Below, one piece after another: positions 36,127-41,271 of a DNA stretch of 46,982 bases. The stretch spans positions 1 to 46,982 of the IMG/VR virus record IMGVR_UViG_3300035698_013319, one strand, 5' to 3'. The stretch comes from a virus. Each line of letters starts with the position of its first letter. The stretch's first letter is position 1. A program made the translations under genes and the position numbers. Under the pieces are notes generated by a model. That model was not told the origin of the DNA. It was given only the letters and a program-made list of their open reading frames with translations, and did not search any database.

Positions 36127-36790
36127 CTTGATTGTTTTTTATGTTATTCGTTAATTTTTCCATGACTAATTTACTTATTATAAGTTTTGTTTTCTTTCTT
36201 TCCTTGTCAAGTAGCTCCAGTACATACCTTGGCTGAAGTGCATCAAAATCAATAGAGCGAATAGACCTTCGCTCTTGTACATGTTTAGGTGCTGATTTTC
36301 TTGGCGTCACTGTAATTATGCTTTTCTCTATATCAATAGAGAAAATAAGATGCTCTTCATCCTCTCTAAGCATATCAGTGTTGTGGGCAATCCGTACTGA
36401 ATCAAACCTAGAATCAAACCTATCTATTTCAGTTTGAATGGGTGGCCAAAAAATATTGCCATTAAAATTACGTGTGCCGCTAGTGCTACCGCTAGAACTA
36501 AGCACACTTCCTTCTGTATAAGCTTCTGTATAAGCTGTATAATTTTTGTTTCCGTAAATATGACCCTGAATAATCGACTTATTCCTTGCCACCTCTTCTC
36601 GTAATAGTTGCTCTTTTTCTTTTGTCTTAAGATCAAGATAAGATGATAAATCTTGTTCTTCTTTTGATTGCTTACGACTATCCATAGCCATGGAAGCTAA
36701 GGATGAAGGGCCTTTCCCTTTTTTTGTAGTAGGGATTAATGGTTTTTTCTTATCTCGCTTTCCCATAAATTTCTCTAGTATCCTAGACAT
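35945..36790 (-). CDS. Hypothetical charged protein
   Basis: The 281-residue protein has basic ends, a polar Ser/Gly/Thr linker (SVLSSSGSTSGTRNFNGN, about 94-112), a central alpha/beta region (EEHLIFSIDIEKSIITVTPR) and an acidic, Lys-rich tail. No catalytic or membrane motif is seen. It begins right after the GroES-like gene ends. Its last 182 bases also encode the start of the Lys-rich protein. Position near packaging genes suggests a head-assembly or regulatory role, without direct evidence. Confidence 0.55.
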   Translation of the reverse strand: MSRILEKFMGKRDKKKPLIPTTKKGKGPSSLASMAMDSRKQSKEEQDLSSYLDLKTKEKEQLLREEVARNKSIIQGHIYGNKNYTAYTEAYTEGSVLSSSGSTSGTRNFNGNIFWPPIQTEIDRFDSRFDSVRIAHNTDMLREDEEHLIFSIDIEKSIITVTPRKSAPKHVQERRSIRSIDFDALQPRYVLELLDKERKKTKLIISKLVMEKLTNNIKNNQDGKKENSTQEDQGSSESGNTFKTGKEILEEINRKEAEKGGGKKHSEIGKIDPGKVYKNGY

Positions 36791-37141
36791 TTATTTAAGT
36801 GTAGTATTCACGTTGGTAGTAATTTTTTTATCTTCCTCTATACGTATGCCCAATATCTGATAAGCGGTCACCACAATCATCTTAGGCTGATTCGAATACT
36901 CCACAATTTGTGGATTGGTAAACTCAGCAGGGCTCATATACACCTGATCTCCTATGTCTAAATTCGTATCAGGGTCAGCGAATAACACTTCAAAAGGCTG
37001 TGTCGCATTCACTGCCACCTCATACTGCTGCTGATCAGTCAGCACAATACCATTCTCATTTCTCTTCTTTAACTCAGGGAGCCTTAATAACACATTCCCA
37101 TTAATAGGCATCATATTCATTTTCTTAGGTTTCATATTCAT
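36791..37141 (-). CDS. GroES-like co-chaperonin
   Basis: The 116-residue protein fits the Cpn10 pattern: INGNVLLRLPELKKRNENGI (13-32), the mobile-loop contact triplet in NGIVLTD (Ile32-Val33-Leu34, matching GGIVLTG of GroES), FEVLFADPDTNLDIGDQVYM with the 'GD.V' strand at 64-68, and MIVVTAYQILGIRIEE at the C-terminus. Phages such as T4 carry GroES substitutes that enlarge the GroEL chamber for the capsid protein. It overlaps the 131-residue gene by 17 bases and abuts the 281-residue gene. The N-terminal Met-rich extension is unusual. Confidence 0.72.
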   Translation of the reverse strand: MNMKPKKMNMMPINGNVLLRLPELKKRNENGIVLTDQQQYEVAVNATQPFEVLFADPDTNLDIGDQVYMSPAEFTNPQIVEYSNQPKMIVVTAYQILGIRIEEDKKITTNVNTTLK

Positions 37142-37520
37142 TATTGTTTAGTACTACTTTATCATTAAAAACTTCCCTTAAAGAGACCGTAATCTTATGC
37201 TTCAATACTGCATAACTAAGATCAAAATCAGGGGTAATCGTATAATACACATCAAGAGCAGACAAACACAATAAAGTAATCGTCTCCTTATCACGAGCTG
37301 TTAATTCATTTCCTTTAACGGTACTGAGTAAACTTTCATTAGCGCCTATCATCCAGTGCATATCCTTTTCAGTGACAATATACGCCACCGCTTTCCGAAT
37401 ATCCTCTCCATAGAGTTCAGCTGTATGTAGATGATCTTGATTAAAAAAAGAAACATCCTTAACCTGTACACCGATACTGCCAAAAAACTCTTCCATTGTT
37501 TTACGCTGAAGTTTGTTCAT
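37125..37520 (-). CDS. Hypothetical protein, helical
   Basis: The 131-residue protein is mainly helical (KLQRKTMEEFFGSIGVQVKD, ARDKETITLLCLSALDVYYT), acidic, with no signal, span or known motif. It is transcribed with the GroES-like gene, which overlaps its end by 17 bases. A promoter-like box ends 4 bases before its ATG, so it may head its own transcription unit with almost no leader. Function is unknown. Confidence 0.55.
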   Translation of the reverse strand: MNKLQRKTMEEFFGSIGVQVKDVSFFNQDHLHTAELYGEDIRKAVAYIVTEKDMHWMIGANESLLSTVKGNELTARDKETITLLCLSALDVYYTITPDFDLSYAVLKHKITVSLREVFNDKVVLNNNEYET

Positions 37521-37524
37521 ATCA

Positions 37525-37553
37525 CAAATATAAAAATTTTATACAAATTACAA
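37525..37553 (-). promoter_or_regulatory. Candidate promoter, near-leaderless, for the 131-aa gene
   Basis: Read on the minus strand: TTG (37553-37551), 18 bases, TATATTTG (37532-37525), which matches the Bacteroidota consensus TTG-N19-TAnnTTTG with a spacer one base short. The box ends 4 bases before ATG 37520, so the transcript would start at or next to the start codon. Confidence 0.5.
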
Positions 37554-37562
37554 ATAATATAT

Positions 37563-37685
37563 CTAAATAAATAACAGAAGCGATAGAAATACCGGAAAGG
37601 CAATTCCAAATATCAAAAAGTTTTTCAAATCCTTTTCACTCACCTCAAAAGAACGAGTAATCCAATCAGTTGTTTTCCTTATCAT
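37563..37685 (-). CDS. 40-residue membrane microprotein
   Basis: This short frame encodes MIRKTTDWITRSFEVSEKDL followed by a hydrophobic segment LIFGIAFPVFLSLLLFI at the C-terminus, so it is a tail-anchored single-span protein. Its ATG lies one base after the stop of the winged-helix gene (TGATATG), indicating translational coupling. The tight junction is the main support. Small membrane partners of regulators are known in phages, but no function can be assigned. Confidence 0.6.
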   Translation of the reverse strand: MIRKTTDWITRSFEVSEKDLKNFLIFGIAFPVFLSLLLFI

Positions 37686-37686
37686 A

Positions 37687-37995
37687 TCACACAAAGTTTA
37701 AAATATTAATATTAAGCGCATACAGCCCTCGTTCCTTCTTCACCAATATCCCCCGGGTAACCAACCACTTCAATCTTCTGTGATAGGTCACTTCAGGGAT
37801 ATCAAGTCTTTTCATAATAAGTGAGCGATTCTCACTATTAGAATGGAACCGATTCATATTTCGATCCAGTACACGCAGTATCTCAAATAACATCAAGCAG
37901 TAGGGCCCTCCTATTAACTTAAGAAGATGAGCGGTTTTCATTTGCTCCACCATATAAACCCTCCTTGATGAATTAACGCCTCTTTTTCTTGACAT
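37687..37995 (-). CDS. Winged-helix DNA-binding protein (RepL-like or repressor)
   Basis: The 102-residue basic protein has FEILRVLDRNMNRFHSNSEN, then RSLIMKRLDIPEVTYHRRLK (HTH), then LVTRGILVKKERGLYALNIN (wing). The chain 'D.N........i...l.i...T..r.lk.L...Gil.k...GlY.lN' resembles RepL-type plasmid initiators and small MarR/Crp-like regulators. It is the first minus-strand gene; a 19-bp near-palindrome lies 12 bases upstream of its ATG, and more copies occur at 38340-38430. It may repress its own and the opposing genes, or initiate replication at those sites. Confidence 0.62.
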   Translation of the reverse strand: MSRKRGVNSSRRVYMVEQMKTAHLLKLIGGPYCLMLFEILRVLDRNMNRFHSNSENRSLIMKRLDIPEVTYHRRLKWLVTRGILVKKERGLYALNINILNFV

Positions 37996-38004
37996 AGAAT
38001 TTAG

Positions 38005-38027
38005 TTACTATCATTTAGTGACAGTAA
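38005..38027. promoter_or_regulatory. Operator/iteron site O1
   Basis: ACTATCA (38007-38013), five bases, TGACAGT (38019-38025), an inverted repeat with one mismatch; flanking TT and AA extend the arms to 9 bases. It lies just upstream of the winged-helix gene, where binding would affect that gene's own transcription. The same arms recur at 38340-38430. Confidence 0.75.
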
Positions 38028-38060
38028 TATTACGAATACAATTCAGTTTATACAAGTAAA

Positions 38061-38079
38061 AGTATAAAATTTTTATACT
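38061..38079. repeat. 19-bp AT-rich perfect palindrome
   Basis: AGTATAAAATTTTTATACT has 9-base arms around a single central base. It lies directly before the TTTTG element of promoter P1, so it could be a binding site that controls P1 or a strand-opening element. Confidence 0.6.
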
Positions 38080-38080
38080 A

Positions 38081-38112
38081 TTTTGATAAGTGTCCCGTAA
38101 TCACTATATTTG
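38081..38112 (+). promoter_or_regulatory. Promoter P1
   Basis: TTTTG (38081-38085), 19 bases, TATATTTG (38105-38112): a full match to the Bacteroidota consensus. The first 12 bases TTTTGATAAGTG are identical in promoter P2, with the same spacing. Transcription should start at about 38116 toward the terminator at 38158. Confidence 0.72.
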
Positions 38113-38115
38113 AAC

Positions 38116-38191
38116 TCTTGACATATTTCATATTTAAGTTTAGTTTAATTACCGAGTAAGAGCAAGTGCCACACACTTGCTCTTCTTTTTT
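38116..38191 (+). ncRNA. Putative small RNA or attenuated leader, copy 1
   Basis: Between P1 and its terminator lie about 75 bases without a start codon followed by a convincing frame. The product would be a short RNA ending in the 11-bp hairpin. If readthrough occurs it is a leader for the rightward genes. Ends are estimated from promoter and terminator positions. Confidence 0.5.
38158..38191 (+). terminator. Intrinsic terminator of copy 1
   Basis: AAGAGCAAGTG (38158-38168) pairs perfectly with CACTTGCTCTT (38174-38184), 11 bp with a 5-base loop, followed by CTTTTTTG. It points rightward. Confidence 0.85.
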
Positions 38192-38339
38192 GTCCAATCC
38201 ACACTTGCTTCAGACCCAACCACTCATCTCTCCTGGGAACCGTTAATCAATTAATTAACAAATAATTTCCCTTATATTAGGAAGTCTCATGTAAAATGAT
38301 ACAAACTAGTACAAAATCTCTATATTATTTTAGGTAGAA

Positions 38340-38430
38340 ACTATCACCAAATGACAGTGAAACTATCACTAGCTCATGACAGTTGAACTATCACTAGCTA
38401 GTGACAGTCTGGCTCTCGTGAAATGACAGT
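38340..38430. promoter_or_regulatory. Cluster of four operator/iteron sites (O2-O5)
   Basis: O2: ACTATCA 38340-38346, 5 bases, TGACAGT 38352-38358. O3: 38362-38368, 8 bases, 38377-38383. O4: 38387-38393, 8 bases (CTAGCTAG), 38402-38408. O5: degenerate left arm 38412-38418, 5 bases, TGACAGT 38424-38430. Left arms are 22, 25 and 25 bases apart, an iteron-like rhythm. The cluster is about 100 bases upstream of promoter P2. The protein encoded at 37687-37995 is the natural candidate to bind them. Confidence 0.75.
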
Positions 38431-38535
38431 ACGTTTTGCCATAATCCTTAATCCCAGAGAGTATAGGCCCTTTTAGTGAAAACTTAAATACCCTAAGACC
38501 CAAATCTTATTCTTAGATAAGTAAATTTAAGATAA

Positions 38536-38567
38536 TTTTGATAAGTGATTCTTCTTTTCTACATTTG
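38536..38567 (+). promoter_or_regulatory. Promoter P2
   Basis: TTTTG (38536-38540), 19 bases, TACATTTG (38560-38567). TTTTGATAAGTG and the spacing are identical to P1, so the two promoters are duplicated or under the same selection. Start is expected near 38571. Confidence 0.72.
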
Positions 38568-38570
38568 AAA

Positions 38571-38640
38571 TAGTGTTAAAAAGGAAGAGCTAGTCTCTCA
38601 ACTAAAGGAATGTGTCAAGGATGCGTTCCTTTTTTCTTTT
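38571..38640 (+). ncRNA. Putative small RNA or attenuated leader, copy 2
   Basis: About 70 bases run from P2 to its terminator. The stretch AAGAGCTAGT resembles AAGAGCAAGT of copy 1. There is no convincing frame inside. It is either a stand-alone small RNA or the attenuator leader of the rightward genes that begin at 38892. Confidence 0.5.
38604..38640 (+). terminator. Intrinsic terminator of copy 2
   Basis: AAAGGAATGT (38604-38613) pairs with GCGTTCCTTT (about 38623-38632), with two G-U pairs, followed by TTTTCTTTT. It points rightward and stops P2 transcripts about 65 bases after their start. Confidence 0.75.
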
Positions 38641-38704
38641 AACAGACACGTATGAAGTAAAGGTACTTCTCCTGGGAACATATCTAGTGATCCCCATATA
38701 AACA

Positions 38705-38714
38705 CCCCCCCCCC
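38705..38714 (+). repeat. Run of ten C in an AT-rich spacer
   Basis: Ten consecutive C lie between terminator 2 and the first rightward gene. Such a run is rare in this AT-rich DNA and prone to length change by slippage. It may also be a sequencing-sensitive site. Confidence 0.7.
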
Positions 38715-38811
38715 TGGTTACATAAGTTCATACCTCTATATATCCCTAAAAAAAATATTATAAAAAATTTTAAAAGTTTTCCTGTGTGGGTAGCTCCTAA
38801 CATAAGTAACC

Positions 38812-38849
38812 CTCATCAAAATGATGAGTCAGAGTGCCCCGGGTGGGGC
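38812..38849 (+). promoter_or_regulatory. Paired hairpins in the leader of the first rightward gene
   Basis: CTCATCA (38812-38818) pairs with TGATGAG (38822-38828), and GCCCC (38836-38840) pairs with GGGGC (38845-38849). They lie about 43 bases before the ATG at 38892, without a T-run, so they are more likely a 5' leader structure than a terminator. Confidence 0.45.
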
Positions 38850-38891
38850 TAACTTGTTGACAAATCAAAAATCAATAAATAAATAATTATT

Positions 38892-39353
38892 ATGGAAGAA
38901 TTACAAGAGGTAAAGCCGACGATTAAAGCGATTAAAACCGAGTCAATACTGGACGCTACGGAGAAAATTGAGTCGAGAGTAGAAAAAGGAAACTGGAGCA
39001 TAGGCGGTTCATCAGGCGTTCCAGAGGTGATAACAAATGGCGTTGAAGTGGGACAAATAATACCCTTTGATGTTATTGTAATAAACACCAATCCCATTTT
39101 GATTGAAATATCTACTGATACTTACCAAATACTAGTAGTACAAATCGAATGTATCGCAGTAGTCGAAGATAGACAATACAAAGTGAACGTAGGAGTTGAA
39201 TACAAACAGTATTTAAAAAATCCTATTAATGAAGGGACAAGTATTAAAGTAGTACTGAACGAGGGCAAAAAAGGTAAGTTTTATCTTACTTTAGTGCAGA
39301 ACTTTTTACCTAGAAAAACACCAGCCAAAACAACTACTAAAGCTAGAAAGTAA
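38892..39353 (+). CDS. First rightward (early) gene, unknown function
   Basis: The 153-residue protein has an acidic helical start (EELQEVKPTIKAIKTESILD), a beta-rich body (IIPFDVIVINTNPILIEIST, VEYKQYLKNPINEGTSIKVV) and a basic tail (PRKTPAKTTTKARK) that could bind nucleic acid. It is the first gene right of the control region and forms its own unit, closed by a 13-bp terminator 17 bases downstream. A strong early promoter and terminator on both sides suggest high early expression. A small beta-barrel DNA- or RNA-binding protein is possible but unproven. Confidence 0.6.
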   Translation: MEELQEVKPTIKAIKTESILDATEKIESRVEKGNWSIGGSSGVPEVITNGVEVGQIIPFDVIVINTNPILIEISTDTYQILVVQIECIAVVEDRQYKVNVGVEYKQYLKNPINEGTSIKVVLNEGKKGKFYLTLVQNFLPRKTPAKTTTKARK

Positions 39354-39369
39354 AAAGTAGTAAATTATA

Positions 39370-39408
39370 ATAGTAGATAGGTTATAAATACCTATCTACT
39401 ATTTTTTT
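39370..39408 (+). terminator. Strong intrinsic terminator after the first early gene
   Basis: ATAGTAGATAGGT (39370-39382) pairs perfectly with ACCTATCTACTAT (39390-39402), 13 bp with a 7-base loop, followed by a run of T. One of the strongest terminators in the window. Confidence 0.9.
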
Positions 39409-39410
39409 AG

Positions 39411-39620
39411 TTTTATTTATCGCGGTTGCGTTGATTGTAGACCATTACTTATTGTTATCTACTACTCTGATTCTTTTTTTTTACCATTACATCACATAGT
39501 TGCATTAATACCCTACAGCAAGACATAAACGTCGCTCTAAACAGCACTGTAGAGAGAATGTACAAAAGACTTTAAACAAAAAGTAAACTAAATAAAACAA
39601 ATAACTAAACCAATAGAATT
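39411..39620. other. 210-base non-coding leader between early units
   Basis: No convincing frame or consensus promoter is found. The 3' part is A-rich and ends with the motif AACTAAACCAAT (39603-39614) just before the ATG at 39621. Since a strong terminator precedes it, a promoter must lie here unless readthrough feeds the downstream genes. Confidence 0.45.
39603..39614 (+). promoter_or_regulatory. Leader motif AACTAAACCAAT, copy 1
   Basis: This 12-mer is repeated at 40528-40539 and 40732-40743. Here it ends 6 bases before the start codon at 39621. It looks like a translation-start element of the A-rich, non-Shine-Dalgarno type used in Bacteroidota. Confidence 0.5.
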
Positions 39621-39932
39621 ATGAAAATTACGAAGACAATAGTAACCGAAGCAGCGGTTGGAAGCACTGTAGAAATATCATTCCAAGAGCAAATAGTAAT
39701 CGCTGACATTGTTAGCGAATTAACTTCTTCTTTAGAGGAGAACAGAAAAGTTGAAAATGAAAACATAAAGAACTACAAAAGAGTAATAAAAGTGGATACT
39801 GATGTTGTAGACAAAGCTAGAATAGTTCTCTCTAAAATATGTGGAGATGTTCCAGGACTAGAGCAAGTTGCTCATAAACTCTACACTGAAGTAGAGACAC
39901 ACAATGGAGAAGAAACATATCTTCAGCCATGA
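39621..39932 (+). CDS. Small acidic protein of unknown function
   Basis: The 103-residue protein has a beta start (KITKTIVTEAAVGSTVEISF) and a helical remainder (IADIVSELTSSLEENRKVEN, KARIVLSKICGDVPGLEQVA). No signal or membrane span is seen. The last four bases overlap the lipoprotein gene (ATGA), so the two are coupled. It begins a transcription unit after a strong terminator. It resembles nothing I can name. Confidence 0.55.
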   Translation: MKITKTIVTEAAVGSTVEISFQEQIVIADIVSELTSSLEENRKVENENIKNYKRVIKVDTDVVDKARIVLSKICGDVPGLEQVAHKLYTEVETHNGEETYLQP

Positions 39933-40213
39933 AAAGACTAATTATAGGAATGCTCATCGCTATAGTAGCGGTGGGTATTATTTCCTGTTCTGCTTCGGGA
40001 GAAAGAGCAGTTAGAATGGTTAAAGAAGTAAAACAACCAACAGTTGTGTTGAAGAAAAGTGTTTATTCACTCCATGACTGGGAGTTCACCGGTCATAATA
40101 ACTACATTGTAACCTTAACAGATAGTATCCATTATACAACAGGATACGGGTATTACACTCAAGATACATTATACTTCACAAGAATCGTTAGAGCTAACAC
40201 TTTAACACCTTAA
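39929..40213 (+). CDS. Small early lipoprotein
   Basis: The 94-residue protein has a signal sequence (MKRLIIGMLIAIVAVGIISC) ending in a lipobox, with Cys20 as lipid attachment site. The mature part is short and beta-rich (DWEFTGHNNYIVTLTDSIHY, YGYYTQDTLYFTRIV). An early phage lipoprotein is often used to block superinfection or alter the envelope. That is inferred from type, not motif. It overlaps the previous gene by ATGA. Confidence 0.6.
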   Translation: MKRLIIGMLIAIVAVGIISCSASGERAVRMVKEVKQPTVVLKKSVYSLHDWEFTGHNNYIVTLTDSIHYTTGYGYYTQDTLYFTRIVRANTLTP

Positions 40214-40218
40214 ATTTG
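40211..40218 (+). promoter_or_regulatory. Possible -7 box for the 91-aa gene
   Basis: TAAATTTG matches TAnnTTTG; 20 bases upstream is TTA (one mismatch to TTG). Start would fall near 40222, giving a 17-base leader before the ATG at 40239. It overlaps the stop of the lipoprotein gene. Confidence 0.35.
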
Positions 40219-40238
40219 TTAAACGAAAAACGTATATT

Positions 40239-40514
40239 ATGGACAAAAAGAAAATAGCAATTATAGGAGCAGGAAGCATTGGTAAAACCGTGGCAATGAC
40301 AATAGCAGAAAACACTAATAATATATGTGTTTTACATGATATTGTAGATAGTCAATTTACCGATTTAAGAGAACCTGAACCATTTTTAATCACAAGACTT
40401 CCTGATTTTAAAGAACCTTGGATTGATCCGAAAGAACCTATCCCAAACTACAAGAAGCACGAGCAAACTTGTGTTAAAAAAAGAAAAGCTCGAAAGAAGA
40501 AAAAACGTAGGTAA
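40239..40514 (+). CDS. Short Rossmann-like protein with basic tail
   Basis: The 91-residue protein opens with KIAIIGAGSIGKTVAMTIAE, the beta-strand, GxGxxG loop and helix of a dinucleotide-binding Rossmann fold. The fold is cut short: there is no catalytic domain, only a Pro/Glu-rich linker (DLREPEPFLITRLPDFKEPW) and a Lys/Arg tail (KKRKARKKKKRR). It may be a remnant or a stand-alone binder that modulates a host enzyme or ribosome. It is flanked by non-coding DNA on the right. Confidence 0.5.
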   Translation: MDKKKIAIIGAGSIGKTVAMTIAENTNNICVLHDIVDSQFTDLREPEPFLITRLPDFKEPWIDPKEPIPNYKKHEQTCVKKRKARKKKKRR

Positions 40515-40527
40515 ATTTATTATCTAC

Positions 40528-40539
40528 AACTAAACCAAT
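40528..40539 (+). promoter_or_regulatory. Leader motif AACTAAACCAAT, orphan copy
   Basis: Identical to the copies at 39603 and 40732 but with no start codon just downstream. It could be the remnant of a lost gene start or a binding site. Confidence 0.45.
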
Positions 40540-40656
40540 AAAACGAAGAAATCAGTCAAAAGAAGCGATTGACTTGGGGATAGCAAATAGTGGATATTCT
40601 GTATCTAAACGTTTGTAAAATGATGACCTTAAAATACATAATAGCTTCATTTTTAC

Positions 40657-40707
40657 ACCTGAAAGGCTTGTGCTATGTAAATAGTATCTTGTCTTTCAGG
40701 TTTTTTT
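40657..40707 (+). terminator. Intrinsic terminator with long loop
   Basis: ACCTGAAAG (40657-40665) pairs perfectly with CTTTCAGGT (40693-40701), with a 27-base loop that can fold further, followed by seven T. It closes the unit 39621-40514. Confidence 0.75.
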
Positions 40708-40731
40708 ATTAATCAAATTTTAAACCATTTA

Positions 40732-40743
40732 AACTAAACCAAT
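40732..40743 (+). promoter_or_regulatory. Leader motif AACTAAACCAAT, copy at a start codon
   Basis: The third copy overlaps the ATG at 40742 by two bases, supporting a function in translation initiation. Confidence 0.5.
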
Positions 40744-40966
40744 GAAAGAACTAAGATTGAAAACAACGTTAGACTTTGGCAAATACAAAGGCCAAAAGAT
40801 TATGCACTTGCTTAATAACAATACACCCACAGAAACAATAGCTGTTGTTGTTTATTTAAAGCATTTAGAGGACACAGGTAGTTTTACCCTGTCACTGAGT
40901 TTAAACAGCTCAATGGAAAGACTTATGATGAGTGCGGTACAAAGACTCAAAGAGGAGCAAGTATGA
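40742..40966 (+). CDS. Small protein with FGKYKG motif (DUF3820-like)
   Basis: The 74-residue protein contains TTLDFGKYKGQKIMHLL, the 'mpFGKykGk.l.dl' motif found in DUF3820 proteins and at the C-terminus of some RNase T/exonuclease X-type proteins. The rest (VVYLKHLEDTGSFTLSLSLN) is helical. The motif suggests association with nucleic-acid enzymes, but there is no catalytic domain. The gene heads a unit and overlaps the next by ATGA. Confidence 0.55.
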   Translation: MKELRLKTTLDFGKYKGQKIMHLLNNNTPTETIAVVVYLKHLEDTGSFTLSLSLNSSMERLMMSAVQRLKEEQV

Positions 40967-41271
40967 GAATAGTATTCTTATTACTCCTCATTTCTGTTAT
41001 AAGTAGTTGTAAGAATGAACAAATCATTAACGATCAAACAACTACAGCTATAGCAGAAGGTTGGACAGACTCTGAGCACTATGTAGTACAGGTAGACAAT
41101 AAACACAAAACTATTTTAGTGTACGACATAGAAGCAGGAAGATATGATGTGTATGTTTCAGCAAGAGAATACAATGACAATTTTATTGCATTTGTTTCTA
41201 TTGTATGCACATTCCTGTTTATGTATTTTGTTTCCATCATCATTAAAAAAGTAATGACTTATGAAAATTGA
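40963..41271 (+). CDS. Lipoprotein with C-terminal membrane span (u-spanin-like layout)
   Basis: The 102-residue protein has a signal with lipobox (VISSC, Cys16), a short beta-rich domain (YVVQVDNKHKTILVYDIEAG) and a C-terminal hydrophobic span at about residues 74-95 (FIAFVSIVCTFLFMYFVSII) with a KKV end. This is the same two-anchor layout as the lysis spanin but encoded among early genes. It could bridge the envelope for exclusion or be a second spanin; alternatively it is an inner-membrane protein. It overlaps both neighbours. Confidence 0.55.
   Translation: MRIVFLLLLISVISSCKNEQIINDQTTTAIAEGWTDSEHYVVQVDNKHKTILVYDIEAGRYDVYVSAREYNDNFIAFVSIVCTFLFMYFVSIIIKKVMTYEN

Larger units (their letters stand above)
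40515..40741. other. 227-base non-coding region with terminator
   Basis: The gap holds an orphan AACTAAACCAAT motif at 40528, a small hairpin AGTCAA/TTGACT (about 40554-40574), a 30-codon frame that I do not accept as a gene because it runs through the terminator, and a terminator at 40657. A second AACTAAACCAAT copy leads into the next gene. Confidence 0.5.

Noticed and set aside
35819-36154. 111-residue plus-strand hydrophobic frame
   Set aside because: It is the reverse shadow of the Lys-rich gene; Lys codons on one strand give Phe/Leu on the other.
40569-40598. TTGACT and GATATT as an E. coli type promoter
   Set aside because: Bacteroidota primary sigma factors do not use this form and the -10 is poor.
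40618-40710. 30-codon frame MMTLKYIIASFLHLKGLCYV...
   Set aside because: It runs through the terminator stem and T-run and has no coupling to neighbours.
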